The notes under the pieces are model-generated. The model was given only the letters and a program-made list of their open reading frames with translations. It did not search any database and was not told the DNA's origin. A DNA stretch of 64,000 nucleotides, from assembly GCA_020847395.1 (NCBI GenBank), contig JADLCD010000043.1, positions 1 to 64,000 of the forward strand. The letters are read 5' to 3'. Positions 1 to 10,029 of this stretch are shown here, piece by piece. Source of the stretch: Chitinophagaceae bacterium. GTDB lineage: Bacteria > Bacteroidota > Bacteroidia > Chitinophagales > Chitinophagaceae. Numbering within the stretch: the first letter of the stretch is position 1; every line of letters starts with the position of its first letter. Both the position numbers and the translations under genes were made by a program.

Positions 1-2
1 TT

Positions 3-2707
3 CTCTTAATCGAACCAATAGTGGAATTGAAATTGATGATACCTAAGCAGGTTGAATTTGATGTAAAAGCTCTTAATCGAACCAATAGTGGAATTGAAAT
101 CAGGTAAGCCTAAAGCAAAAGGCAAGCCCGCCAACCTCTCTTAATCGAACCAATAGTGGAATTGAAATGTAGTTCTGTAATCTGCGCCTCGTACTTTGCT
201 TTTGCCTCTTAATCGAACCAATAGTGGAATTGAAATTAAATTTAGATGAACTGTCTGTTTTATTAAAAGAACTCTTAATCGAACCAATAGTGGAATTGAA
301 ATTATATTTAAATGAATTATTATTTGAAGAAGATGGACTCTTAATCGAACCAATAGTGGAATTGAAATTTTGAATCATTTTCTAACCATTTAAGTTGAAA
401 AATCTCTTAATCGAACCAATAGTGGAATTGAAATAGATATCCTCGCGTGTAAGTTGATGGAAATCAGCACTCTTAATCGAACCAATAGTGGAATTGAAAT
501 TACATTAAGAAATAATGGATTTCCAGGAGAAAAACATCTCTTAATCGAACCAATAGTGGAATTGAAATTTAGTATATAATAATGAAATATTAGTAGATAG
601 TGTCTCTTAATCGAACCAATAGTGGAATTGAAATTTTTCTTTGGTATATTTATATTTAGAATCAAAATATGCTCTTAATCGAACCAATAGTGGAATTGAA
701 ATTGATTTTCTATATTTTCTCTTAAAAAGTTTATCATACTCTTAATCGAACCAATAGTGGAATTGAAATACGTCTTCACTGTTGCAGAACTATTATCCCA
801 CATCTCTTAATCGAACCAATAGTGGAATTGAAATACAATGTGACTGTGCTACCCGGAATTGGCATGAATCCTCTTAATCGAACCAATAGTGGAATTGAAA
901 TTTGATGGTACGTACATAAATGAGTTAATCAGCAATGCTCTTAATCGAACCAATAGTGGAATTGAAATGTGGGAAGTTGAACCCGAATTGGGTAGAGTGG
1001 CTACTCTTAATCGAACCAATAGTGGAATTGAAATCTGGTTGCAAAAGTATATGCAAGGATTCATAATGATCTCTTAATCGAACCAATAGTGGAATTGAAA
1101 TCTGCGGGTATAATGCGAGATCAGGAAAAAATCAATCTCTCTTAATCGAACCAATAGTGGAATTGAAATAATAGCAATAGAAGATAGAATAATATTGCGA
1201 ACAAATCTCTTAATCGAACCAATAGTGGAATTGAAATATTGCGCCCACACGTCGATATCTGGCAATATTTCGCTCTTAATCGAACCAATAGTGGAATTGA
1301 AATTAGTTCAAAATAACGGTTGCTAACGATGCTTTGCTCCTCTTAATCGAACCAATAGTGGAATTGAAATATTTCCGGGGGATAGAAACTCTTTAATAAC
1401 AGTACTCTCTTAATCGAACCAATAGTGGAATTGAAATGTGGGAAGTTGAACCCGAATTGGGTAGAGTGGCTAACTCTTAATCGAACCAATAGTGGAATTG
1501 AAATAATTCTGTTGTGCAAAAATTTGCAAACCTCGATAACTCTTAATCGAACCAATAGTGGAATTGAAATTATTCTTACGCGAAAGTATATCATATTGAT
1601 ATACTTCTCTTAATCGAACCAATAGTGGAATTGAAATTCATTTGGAAGCCGGTTGCCCATTCTGTCTCCGTACCTCTTAATCGAACCAATAGTGGAATTG
1701 AAATGAGGTTTTTTATATGGCAAATTTTAATGCTAACCGAGCTCTTAATCGAACCAATAGTGGAATTGAAATATTCTTATCACTCACATCAATAACCAAA
1801 AAGTGATATCTCTTAATCGAACCAATAGTGGAATTGAAATATAATTAGGCTGCGGAGTTGTGGTTTATTTAGATGTCTCTTAATCGAACCAATAGTGGAA
1901 TTGAAATGCCGTTAGTGGAGCCTTTATAACGATGGGAAGTAGTCTCTTAATCGAACCAATAGTGGAATTGAAATGCGTAACTGAGTTGTCAGGCAATAAA
2001 CTGAGAATGACTCTTAATCGAACCAATAGTGGAATTGAAATTTAGACCGATTTAGATGCCCTTGCCGGGGCTATTTTGCTCTTAATCGAACCAATAGTGG
2101 AATTGAAATTTAGGGATTGCCGTCCCTTATTATTACGCTAAAGTCTCTTAATCGAACCAATAGTGGAATTGAAATTCACATCAAATGGAGGAGGTGATGC
2201 TTATTACTTTCTCTTAATCGAACCAATAGTGGAATTGAAATTCGTAGGGTTTCAGGGATTATTCCGAACAAGGACTCTTAATCGAACCAATAGTGGAATT
2301 GAAATGTCAATGCCGGTTTGCCGTCCCGGTTGGCTCAATTGCTCTCTTAATCGAACCAATAGTGGAATTGAAATGCAAGTGTATCAACAATGTTTATAGT
2401 CAGATTTTTTCTCTTAATCGAACCAATAGTGGAATTGAAATGGCTTTGCAAGGCTGGAACCCTGCCGGAGATATATCTCTTAATCGAACCAATAGTGGAA
2501 TTGAAATTCACCATGTCGTGCATACTCCAGTCTCCATCACTCACTCTTAATCGAACCAATAGTGGAATTGAAATAGCTCATACCAACCCAAGCCGCCGCC
2601 GCCATTATACCTCTTAATCGAACCAATAGTGGAATTGAAATACCTGTATAATTGCGTCTGTCTTAGCTGATGATATCTCTTAATCGAACCAATAGTGGAA
2701 TTGAAAT
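3..2707 (+). CRISPR. CRISPR array, 41 repeats, truncated at left edge
   Basis: There are 41 copies of a 31-base repeat that begins CTCTTAATCG and ends GGAATTGAAAT. I found no substitution in any copy. The 40 complete spacers are 33-38 bases, mostly 35-37. The first repeat is at 3-33 and the last at 2677-2707; the array clearly runs on to the left of the window. The 3' end ATTGAAAT resembles the 8-base 5' handle of Cas6-processed class 1 (type I-B or III) crRNAs, so I infer transcription on the plus strand with leader and cas genes to the left. The 72 bases after the last repeat lack an AT-rich leader and lead into the 3' end of a convergent gene, so this is probably the old, leader-distal end, although its last repeat is not degenerate. 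Spacers 969-1003 and 1438-1473 are the same sequence. Short ORFs inside the array are repeat artefacts. Confidence 0.98.
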
Positions 2708-2779
2708 TTTTTAACCGACCAATCGCATCAAGTAGAACTAAAAATGCCCGGTTCTTTAGAAGTAAATTACACTCATCCC

Positions 2780-3919
2780 TCACTTCTTCAGCACCACATC
2801 TTCCCTTGCTGCCCACATACCAATATCCTGCTTGCTTAAGGCGGCGGCCATTAAATCAGGAAATTTATCTGGTGTGCAGGCAAATACAGGTATGCCGAGG
2901 TTCGAAAAGAATTGTGCGTTGTGATGATCGTAAGACGGAGCGCCATCATCATTTAACGCAAGCAACGTAACCACCTGAACACCCGCCGCCACAAGTTCTG
3001 AAGCTTTTTTGCGCATCCCTTCGGGGTTACCGCCTTCATACAAATCAGTTATCAATATCAGCACGGTATCAGCCGGGCGTGTAATAACCTGCTGGCAATA
3101 AGTTAACGCCGAATGTATATCGGTTCCGCCGCCTAATTGTACGCCAAACAATAATTCCACAGGATCGTTCAGTTCTTCCGTAAGGTCTGCCACCGCGGTA
3201 TCAAATACAATCATCTTTGTTTTAATAGCAGGAATAGATGCCATTACCGAACCAAAAATACCAGAGTAAACCACAGAGGTGCCCATAGAGCCGCTCTGGT
3301 CAAGACAAAGCACTACATCTTTGAGCGATGAACGTTTTCTTCCATAACCGATACGCGTTTCGGGAATAATGGTTTTATATTCCGGCTGGTAGTGCTTCAG
3401 GTTTTTTTGAATAGTGAGATGCCAGTTGATTTCATTATGCCGCGGACGGCGGTTTCTTGCACTTCGGTTAAGGCTGCCCGTTATGGCCTGCTGTGTAGGC
3501 TGGGCAAGTTTCTTCATCAGCTCATCCACCACTTTACGTACCACCTGCCTGGCAGTGTCTTTTGTTTTATCAGGTATTACCCGGCTCAATGTCATTAATG
3601 TAGCTACAAGATGTACATCGGCCTCCACATTCTCCAGCATTTCTTTTTCAAACAACATTTGTGTGAGGTTCAACCGCTGCAATGCATCTTTCTGCATTAC
3701 CTGCACCACCGTATTGGAAAAAAAAGAACGTATATCACCCAGCCAGCGGCTCACATTGGGAGATGACGGACCTAAGCCTCCCGTCCTGGTACTATCATAC
3801 AATGCTTCGAGGGCATTATCAATCTGTATATCCTGCGCTGTTAAAGAAAAACCGGTTCCATCATGCTGATGTCCGCCGAGTATCATTCTCCATTTGCGTA
3901 TATGTGCTTCGTTTGTCAT
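2780..3919 (-). CDS. VWA (MIDAS) domain protein, YehP-like
   Basis: This 379-aa protein has a helical N-terminal half and a von Willebrand A domain from about residue 200. The metal-ion-dependent adhesion site is complete: D207-Q-S209-G-S211, T266 in GGGTD, and D292 in ITDLYEG. VWA proteins beside MoxR ATPases generally act as adaptors or substrate-binding partners. Its length and neighbours agree with E. coli YehP (about 378 aa from memory). It is the last gene of the minus-strand operon, 48 bases after the DUF5682 gene, and its stop lies 72 bases from the end of the CRISPR array. No signal peptide is seen, so it is probably cytoplasmic. The substrate and the process are unknown. Confidence 0.9.
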   Translation of the reverse strand: MTNEAHIRKWRMILGGHQHDGTGFSLTAQDIQIDNALEALYDSTRTGGLGPSSPNVSRWLGDIRSFFSNTVVQVMQKDALQRLNLTQMLFEKEMLENVEADVHLVATLMTLSRVIPDKTKDTARQVVRKVVDELMKKLAQPTQQAITGSLNRSARNRRPRHNEINWHLTIQKNLKHYQPEYKTIIPETRIGYGRKRSSLKDVVLCLDQSGSMGTSVVYSGIFGSVMASIPAIKTKMIVFDTAVADLTEELNDPVELLFGVQLGGGTDIHSALTYCQQVITRPADTVLILITDLYEGGNPEGMRKKASELVAAGVQVVTLLALNDDGAPSYDHHNAQFFSNLGIPVFACTPDKFPDLMAAALSKQDIGMWAAREDVVLKK

Positions 3920-3967
3920 GCGGATATAATTAATCGTGCTGCTAATGTTAAAATATATCGTCTTGCT

Positions 3968-6262
3968 TTATTTGTTGTTTGCCCCATAGCCAAACAACTG
4001 CATCATTACAGGAATACCCTGCTTAGCTCTTTCTACAGCTAATGTTGATGAAACAACAATGCCTGCTGATGAACTTTTGCCCGATACAACTTTCTCTCCC
4101 AGCTTTTTTCTTTCACTATTTGAATAACGGGCAAATGTTCTCCTCAATAAAGGCAATACCTGTATAAATTCTTCTTCCCGCAAATACGCCACCCAATTGT
4201 TTACCACATTCCATAATCCTTCATCTAACAATAATAAAGTGCCGCTGCCTTTTAAAAATCCTTCTAACCATGCAGCAGCCATACCTGGTGCGTTGGCAAC
4301 AGACATGGAATAATAAAATGCTTGTACCAGGTCATCTCCGGTTAATATTTTTCCGTCAGACAACAATCTTGTGGCATAGCCTGCCACAGCAGGCGCTGCA
4401 TTATTGTTTTTGGCGATAACAAGCAATGTTTCCTGCCAGAGCTTTGAAATATCATCCTGCTGCAGCACACTAACGGAATCATTCATTTTGAAAAGCAGGT
4501 TTACAAGATGCTGCGCCGCGTCTTCATCAATACCAACACATGCTGCAGGTAAGCTCACACAAATTCTTGTGATCATGCTATCAATAATACCTGTAACAAG
4601 TGCGGCATCTGTTTTGCGTACATTACCGTAACGGCTAACCGAAACCAGGTCGGGAATAACTTCCATTAACTGGATGGTATCTGCACTGGCAGCCGCCAGG
4701 TTATTTACCTGCGAAATTAAACTATCAATCGCCCTTGATAATTCTGCAGGAATAGACTGTTGCAGTAAAATACATACTTCCTGCAAACTGTTATTTTCTT
4801 TTGCATAATGAATAACAAATTGTGCAGCGGCTTCTTCCACAGTATTACCCCACGCACCTTTTTCAATAATTTCAATTGAAAAATTCGGATCCCATTGCAG
4901 TCGCCACTGCTCTTTAAATGTTCCTTTACCACTCACGTTAGTGTTAGCTCCCCATCCTATATTCAATAATTTTAAGCGATGCAGAAAAACACTTCTTTCC
5001 AAATCGCCTTCCTTACGTAAATCAAGTGTATAATCTTTGAAGTCTGCGGTTGCAGGTAGTCGTAATCTTTTTTGCAGCTTTTCTATATCAACCTGTAATG
5101 GCGGCTTTGGTATATCGGTAGGTACTTCGCCTATTTTATTGCTCACCATCAATTCATCGTGCACAAGATTCAGCAAAATATTTTCACCATTGCATAAAAC
5201 GCTCAGGGTAGCTTCATTCAATTCTTCTAATCCTGCTTTGGAAAGATTTCTCAACGCAGCCAGAGAATCGGCCAATCGAACAGATTCTATTACATGCGCC
5301 ACCGAAGTATCCATTTTATTTTTCCGGAATAGCGCCGCTACTTTGGCCATCCATCTTGTACCATCATCATTGGCATATTGCCAGGTGTGTTCATACCAGC
5401 CGGGCGAATGTATACCGGCGCCGTACCCGCTCCAGGAGCCAAGCCTGCCATACGTCCATGGAACCCAGGTGCATGCTACTTTTTCTTTTGGCAATCCTTT
5501 CAATAAATCATTATCTTCTTTTTGCTTTGGCATTTCTTTTAACACAGGTGCATGCCAGGCTCCGCATATTACTGCTATGTTCTGGAACATTTCTTTTTCT
5601 GCCTGTCGTATTGTTTTGCGCATGTGTGCCTCACGCAAGACTTCCATTTTATTGTCTTCCTGCGGAAGATGGCTGCGCAATGTTTGCATCGCCTCCGCTA
5701 CGGCGTCGAATACCTGCTCATTATTATTGCGGTATTCAAACATGTGCTCCCACCATTTCTCTGCATCATCATAGCCTGCCGCATCGGCGAGATAGGCAAT
5801 TGGATTTCTTTTAATGGACTGAACAATATTTTCTTCCTTATCGGTTATTACATCTGTATGCGCTTCATTAGTATCTGTTGATTTTTTTGGCTCAACGCTA
5901 TCGCTATCTGCATTTTCATCTACCTGTTTTTTATTTTCTTTCTCTAACGCAAACTGGTTCGCTATGGGCAAATCCATAAACCGCACATGAATATTATGTT
6001 GCTTCGCATATAAAATTGCCTGCCACTCCGGCGAAAATTCTGCGAATGGATAGAAGCATGCCTGTTTAGGGTCATCAGGCTGATAACATAAAATAGCTAC
6101 GGGTGGCTTCAGCTCATTATGCACAGCCCATTGCAATATTTCATCCGCTTCGGGTGGGCCTTCCACCAATACTATATCCGGCTTTATTTCTTCCAGGAAA
6201 TTTTTCACATTCCTCGCCGAACCCGGACCATGATGCCTTATACCAAGTATATGTGTTGACAT
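3968..6262 (-). CDS. DUF5682 family protein, YehM-like
   Basis: This 764-aa cytoplasmic protein starts with HILGIRHHGPGS, followed by the conserved VEGPPEAD (E34) and a later CGAWHAP (H237). These His/Glu positions recall the TraB/ChaN/erythromycin-esterase type fold, so a hydrolase is possible, but that is inference. Residues about 108-146 form an acidic, low-complexity insertion. The C-terminal half is helical with no motif I recognise. Length (E. coli YehM is about 759 aa) and position between MoxR ATPase and VWA genes make YehM the closest named relative. It is separated from the upstream four-helix-bundle gene by 683 bases of repeats, so its expression may be partly uncoupled from the first three genes of the operon. 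Confidence 0.87.
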   Translation of the reverse strand: MSTHILGIRHHGPGSARNVKNFLEEIKPDIVLVEGPPEADEILQWAVHNELKPPVAILCYQPDDPKQACFYPFAEFSPEWQAILYAKQHNIHVRFMDLPIANQFALEKENKKQVDENADSDSVEPKKSTDTNEAHTDVITDKEENIVQSIKRNPIAYLADAAGYDDAEKWWEHMFEYRNNNEQVFDAVAEAMQTLRSHLPQEDNKMEVLREAHMRKTIRQAEKEMFQNIAVICGAWHAPVLKEMPKQKEDNDLLKGLPKEKVACTWVPWTYGRLGSWSGYGAGIHSPGWYEHTWQYANDDGTRWMAKVAALFRKNKMDTSVAHVIESVRLADSLAALRNLSKAGLEELNEATLSVLCNGENILLNLVHDELMVSNKIGEVPTDIPKPPLQVDIEKLQKRLRLPATADFKDYTLDLRKEGDLERSVFLHRLKLLNIGWGANTNVSGKGTFKEQWRLQWDPNFSIEIIEKGAWGNTVEEAAAQFVIHYAKENNSLQEVCILLQQSIPAELSRAIDSLISQVNNLAAASADTIQLMEVIPDLVSVSRYGNVRKTDAALVTGIIDSMITRICVSLPAACVGIDEDAAQHLVNLLFKMNDSVSVLQQDDISKLWQETLLVIAKNNNAAPAVAGYATRLLSDGKILTGDDLVQAFYYSMSVANAPGMAAAWLEGFLKGSGTLLLLDEGLWNVVNNWVAYLREEEFIQVLPLLRRTFARYSNSERKKLGEKVVSGKSSSAGIVVSSTLAVERAKQGIPVMMQLFGYGANNK

Positions 6263-6945
6263 GATGAATAGTTAGAAGTAAGAATAGTTGGAATAGTTAG
6301 AAGTAAGAATAGTGAGAAGTAAGTAGTAAGGAGGCAGTATTGTACTATCCTTCTGCCTGCTCCCTCCTGCCTATTCTTTTCTGCCTATTCTTTCCTGCCT
6401 ATTCTCTCTGCCTATTCTCCCTGCCTATTCTCCCTCCATCATTTTAGTAAGCATTTTAAATTTTTCAATAATTGAATAGTGAGAAGTAAGAAGTAAGAAT
6501 AGTGAGAAGTAAGTAGTAAGGAGGCAGTATTGTACTATCCTTCTGCCTGCTTCTATCTTCTGCCTATTCTTTTCTGCCTATTCTTTCCTGCCTATTCTCC
6601 CTCCATCATTTTAGTAAGCATTTTAAATTTTTCAATAATTGAATAGTGAGAAGTAAGAATAGTGAGAAGTAAGTAGTAAGGAGGCAGTATTGTACTATCC
6701 TTCTGCCTACTCCCTCCTGCCTATTCTTTTCTGCCTATTCTTTTCTGCCTATTCTTTCCTGCCTATTCTTTCTGCCTATTCTCTCTCCATCATTTTAGTA
6801 AGCATTTTAAATTCTTCAATATTTGAACAATGAATAGTTAGAATAGTTAGGAGTAAGTAGTAAGGAGGCAGTATTGTACTATCCTTCTGCCTACTCCCTC
6901 CTGCCTATTCTTTTCTGCCTATTCTTTCCTGCCTATTCTCCCTGC
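6263..6945. repeat. Four tandem 160-190 bp repeat units with embedded gene-end copies
   Basis: The core GAGGCAGTATTGTACTATCC occurs at 6331, 6521, 6681 and 6864 (periods 190, 160 and 183). Each unit has purine-rich runs such as AGTGAGAAGTAAGTAGTAAG, then the core, then a variable number of pyrimidine-rich CTGCCTATTC sub-repeats. Three units end in a copy of the 3' end of the neighbouring four-helix-bundle gene (CTCCATCATTTTAGTAAGCA at 6434, 6600 and 6784; the real one at 6955). The arms AGGCAG and CTGCCT can pair, so the transcript would be strongly structured. No ORF of note lies here. Confidence 0.95.
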
Positions 6946-7299
6946 CTATTCTCTCTCCATCATTTTAGTAAGCATTTTAAATTCTTCAATAATTATGTTG
7001 TTTATTTCTATACAATCCTGCGGCGTTATATATTCTAATATAATCCCTGCTTCTAATTGAGAATCTATTTCAATAACAGAACTCCTGGCTACTTCATAAA
7101 ATCTTTTTCGTTCCAATAAAGATTTCCTGCACGAGCCTTCTGCAATGTTTGACGAAACAGATAAAGACGCTCTTCTCAATTGGTCTTTCAAATTAAACTC
7201 TTCGTGTTTTGGAAGCTTAGCTACAATAGTATATGTTAATTTCAATAATCTTATCGCTTTCTGCCAAACGATTAGCTTTTTGTAACTGAAATCATTCAT
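6946..7299 (-). CDS. Four-helix-bundle protein (23S rRNA intervening-sequence type)
   Basis: This 117-aa protein matches the family signature: N-terminal KKLIVWQKA, then LKDQLRRASLSVSSNIAEGS, then ERKRFYEVARSSVIEID. The family (TIGR02436/PF05635) was first found in intervening sequences of 23S rRNA genes and includes the Avd accessory protein of diversity-generating retroelements; its molecular role is poorly known. Here it is not near rRNA or a reverse transcriptase. It sits inside the yeh-like operon, between the MoxR and DUF5682 genes, flanked by repeats on both sides. Copies of its last dozen or so codons lie downstream. I infer an inserted unit rather than an original operon member. Confidence 0.9.
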   Translation of the reverse strand: MNDFSYKKLIVWQKAIRLLKLTYTIVAKLPKHEEFNLKDQLRRASLSVSSNIAEGSCRKSLLERKRFYEVARSSVIEIDSQLEAGIILEYITPQDCIEINNIIIEEFKMLTKMMERE

Positions 7300-7436
7300 A
7301 TAGGTATTTTAAATAGTGATTAGTAAGTAGTGAGTAGGCAGTATCTACTATCCTTCTGCCTTACGTCTTTAACCTTACGCCTTACGCCCTCATCTTCTCC
7401 CTCCCGTCTATTCCCTGCCTTCACTCTTCTGCCTAT
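7300..7436. repeat. Divergent copy of the repeat unit on the 5' side of the four-helix-bundle gene
   Basis: Around 7317-7360 the sequence repeats the downstream unit in altered form: AGTAAGTAGTGAGTAGGCAG, then CTACTATCCTTCTGCC. It is followed by CCTTACGCC and CTGCCT-type pyrimidine sub-repeats up to the end of the ATPase gene. GTAGGCAG and CTGCCTTAC can form a hairpin. With the units at 6263-6945 it brackets the four-helix-bundle gene. Confidence 0.8.
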
Positions 7437-8519
7437 TCAAAGTAGTTCCCTGCACGCCCTATACACATCTTTCCAATCCTCGCGTGGTTTCACCACAGTT
7501 TCCAAATATTCCTGCCAAACAATTTTATCCTGCACCGGATCTTTTACTACTGCGCCGATAATACCGGCAGCAAGATCATTTGCTTTTAATTGCCCGTCAC
7601 CAAAATAGGCAGCCATGGAAAGCCCGTTATTCACCACAGATATGGCTTCTGCTGTGCTTAATGTTCCGCTTGGTACTTTTAGTTTTGTTTTGCCATCCAG
7701 CGTTACGCCGTTTCTTAGCTCTCTGAATATGGTAACAATGCGGCGTATCTCCTGCAATGCCGGCGGTTCTGCAGGTAATTCCATTACCTTTTCAAAACTT
7801 TCCACCCTGCGTTTTACAATATCGATTTCTTCTTCCATTGAATCAGGTACCGGCAATATCACGGTATTAAAACGGCGCTTCAATGCACTTGATAAATCGT
7901 TCACACCCTTATCGCGATTGTTGGCAGTAGCAATAACATTAAATCCTTTCACGGCCTGTACTTCTGTATTCAATTCGGGAATGGGTAATGTTTTTTCAGA
8001 TAAAATAGTAATCAGCGAATCCTGCACATCTGCGCCTATACGTGTCAGTTCCTCTATGCGCACTATCGTGCCTTCTTTCATTGCCCGCATCACAGGCGTT
8101 TCCACCAATGCTTTTTCTGAAGGGCCTTCTGCCAGCAATCGTGCATAATTCCATCCGTAACGTATGGCTTCTTCGCCGGTGCCCGCGGTGCCTTGCACAA
8201 TCATGGCAGAGTTACCGCTGATGGCTGCTGATAAGTGTTCGCTCACCCAACTTTTTGCAGTACCCGGTAAACCGTATAATAATAATGCACGGTCGGTGGT
8301 AAGCGTTGCTACCGCTATTTCCATTAATCTTTTATTACCGATGTATTTGGGTGATACTTCAAAACCGTTTTTAAGTTTGCCGCCAACCAAATATTTTACA
8401 ACTGACTGCGGAGAGAGTTTCCAGTTGGCAGGTTTTTTAAGCTCATCCTGTTTGCTGAGCTCTTCAAGCTCTTCCGCAAATAATTGTTCGGCGTGCTGAC
8501 GTAGTGCTGTTGCTGACAT
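7437..8519 (-). CDS. yehL: MoxR-family AAA+ ATPase, YehL-like
   Basis: This 360-aa AAA+ protein has Walker A GLPGTAKS (83-90), a Walker B-type IVRIEE (152-157), sensor-1 asparagine in ATANN (about 200) and arginines R215/R216 after SALK. The arrangement is that of MoxR ATPases, which act as chaperone-like remodelling machines with VWA partners. The neighbouring SWIM, DUF5682 and VWA genes place it in the YehL subfamily. Its start is 10 bases after the DUF5691 stop, so the two are tightly coupled. The next gene in the transcript is the inserted four-helix-bundle gene, 137 bases on. The symbol is by resemblance to E. coli (YehL is about 362 aa). Confidence 0.92.
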   Translation of the reverse strand: MSATALRQHAEQLFAEELEELSKQDELKKPANWKLSPQSVVKYLVGGKLKNGFEVSPKYIGNKRLMEIAVATLTTDRALLLYGLPGTAKSWVSEHLSAAISGNSAMIVQGTAGTGEEAIRYGWNYARLLAEGPSEKALVETPVMRAMKEGTIVRIEELTRIGADVQDSLITILSEKTLPIPELNTEVQAVKGFNVIATANNRDKGVNDLSSALKRRFNTVILPVPDSMEEEIDIVKRRVESFEKVMELPAEPPALQEIRRIVTIFRELRNGVTLDGKTKLKVPSGTLSTAEAISVVNNGLSMAAYFGDGQLKANDLAAGIIGAVVKDPVQDKIVWQEYLETVVKPREDWKDVYRACRELL

Positions 8520-8529
8520 ACAATAGGTT

Positions 8530-10011
8530 TTATACTTTAAATGCGTTTATGGTTTGATGTTTAAGTTGAACAAGTTTGGTTATATATGCACAAGTGTTTG
8601 TCCACATGGTTTTATAATAATCTTCAGCCGGTGAAAGTTTTTCCAGCTCAGGTATAACAGAAGCAGGAATTAAATGAATATGTATATTGAAAAATGACTT
8701 TGAATACTGGTACGGATTTTTTGAAGCATGATTAAAAATAAGTGTAGCCAATTCCAGGCTCCACTCTTTTTCGTATTGCAAGGCATACTGTAAAATACTA
8801 TCCGGGTGACCGGAGAAAAATTTTATGCCATAATGCTCCTGCTGTTGCGAAGGCAATAATGGAAGAATATCAATATAAAACACCTCGCTATACTGCATCA
8901 ACGCGATGGCAAAATCCCTGTCATTAAATTTTACCGCAGCATTTACTATAGCAGGTACCAGTTTTTTAGCCACTTCATTTTTTTGAAAATGATCAATTAC
9001 TTCCCGGGGCTTACATTGCCATTGCTTTTCCCAAAATGAAGGCGGCACAGATTCTGTTAATTGAAATAATATATATTCATCGTCCGTAAATTCTTTGCTA
9101 TTGCTGAGTTTTTCAATCCCGGATTTATATATATCATCTTCCAACGGTGAAGCATTAAAAAGCAAAAATGATTTATTCATTAACCCCAGCAACGCTTTTT
9201 CTTTTTTGAGATGAACCCTTTGCGCCAAAGCCTGCTGGTAACGGGTAACTATAGGCGAAGATGGAACACAGCGTTGCAGGTGCATCGCTTCGTCTTTTAC
9301 CTTTTTACTTTTTTCCCCAGACAGCGATTCAAGAAAAGGAAGGTCAGCTTCGCTTATACCCGTATACATCAGTTCAAGAAAAGCAGTTTTCGCGTTAGCG
9401 TCTTCTTCTTTCCAGGTTTGTTGTAACCATTCCAATGCCTGCGCAGGATTAGCTTTTCTTATCTCCCCGAAAATATTTTTCCGCATTTCCATAGTACCGG
9501 TTTGCCATACCTGTTCCGGAGCATCGCCAGACGAAAAATTCCATTGCGTATTGAATTTTCCCAGCCATTCTCCACGTCTGCCGCAACATGCATGTACAAG
9601 TAATTGTAACTTTTTTTGCTGCACGGCAGCAGCTAACAATGCCGGAACTAATACCGGCGAAACAACCCGTTGTTTGCTTTCACATTGCTCAAGCCACAAT
9701 TGCAGTAAAGGAACTGATTCTTCTGAAAGAATATTTTTTAAACATTGCAGCGCATCATTGCTGCAATATTTTTTTTCTTCCGATGGCGCCTTTTCGATAT
9801 CAGATGCATTATGCACAGGCACAAAACCACTTTGCCGGAAGTTAAGCGCTACAGCAGCAGTCTGTAAAAACATTTCTTCTTTGTCGAGCGCCGTATTAGC
9901 CTGGATTATCCCGGTAGCTTCCGCAAGCTCCTGTGGAAGCAATGCAGGCGTTGTTTGTTTTTTATCGGTGCCAATCATGGCGGTGTTAACAATATCATCC
10001 CAAAATTCCAT
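8530..10011 (-). CDS. DUF5691 family protein
   Basis: This 493-aa protein begins with MEFWDDIVNTAMIGTDKK, a typical start for DUF5691 proteins found next to SWIM and MoxR genes. It is largely helical, with repeated Leu/Trp-rich helices such as ALEWLQQTWKEED, and could be an alpha-solenoid scaffold. I see no catalytic motif, signal peptide or membrane segment. It lies 18 bases after the SWIM gene and 10 bases before the ATPase gene, so the three are almost certainly co-translated. In E. coli this module may be fused within YehQ, which is longer than the SWIM protein here; that is inference. Confidence 0.82.
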   Translation of the reverse strand: MEFWDDIVNTAMIGTDKKQTTPALLPQELAEATGIIQANTALDKEEMFLQTAAVALNFRQSGFVPVHNASDIEKAPSEEKKYCSNDALQCLKNILSEESVPLLQLWLEQCESKQRVVSPVLVPALLAAAVQQKKLQLLVHACCGRRGEWLGKFNTQWNFSSGDAPEQVWQTGTMEMRKNIFGEIRKANPAQALEWLQQTWKEEDANAKTAFLELMYTGISEADLPFLESLSGEKSKKVKDEAMHLQRCVPSSPIVTRYQQALAQRVHLKKEKALLGLMNKSFLLFNASPLEDDIYKSGIEKLSNSKEFTDDEYILFQLTESVPPSFWEKQWQCKPREVIDHFQKNEVAKKLVPAIVNAAVKFNDRDFAIALMQYSEVFYIDILPLLPSQQQEHYGIKFFSGHPDSILQYALQYEKEWSLELATLIFNHASKNPYQYSKSFFNIHIHLIPASVIPELEKLSPAEDYYKTMWTNTCAYITKLVQLKHQTINAFKV

Positions 10012-10029
10012 ACGTAAGATTACTTCTCT

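Noticed and set aside
100-2617. Many short ORFs on both strands with repeated NFNSTIGSIKR, LNRTNSGIE or LLIEPIVELK segments
   Set aside because: They are translations of the CRISPR repeat in different frames, not genes.
6263-6945. The tandem repeats as a second CRISPR array
   Set aside because: Unit lengths vary (160-190 bp), the spacers are not unique, and pieces of a coding sequence are included.
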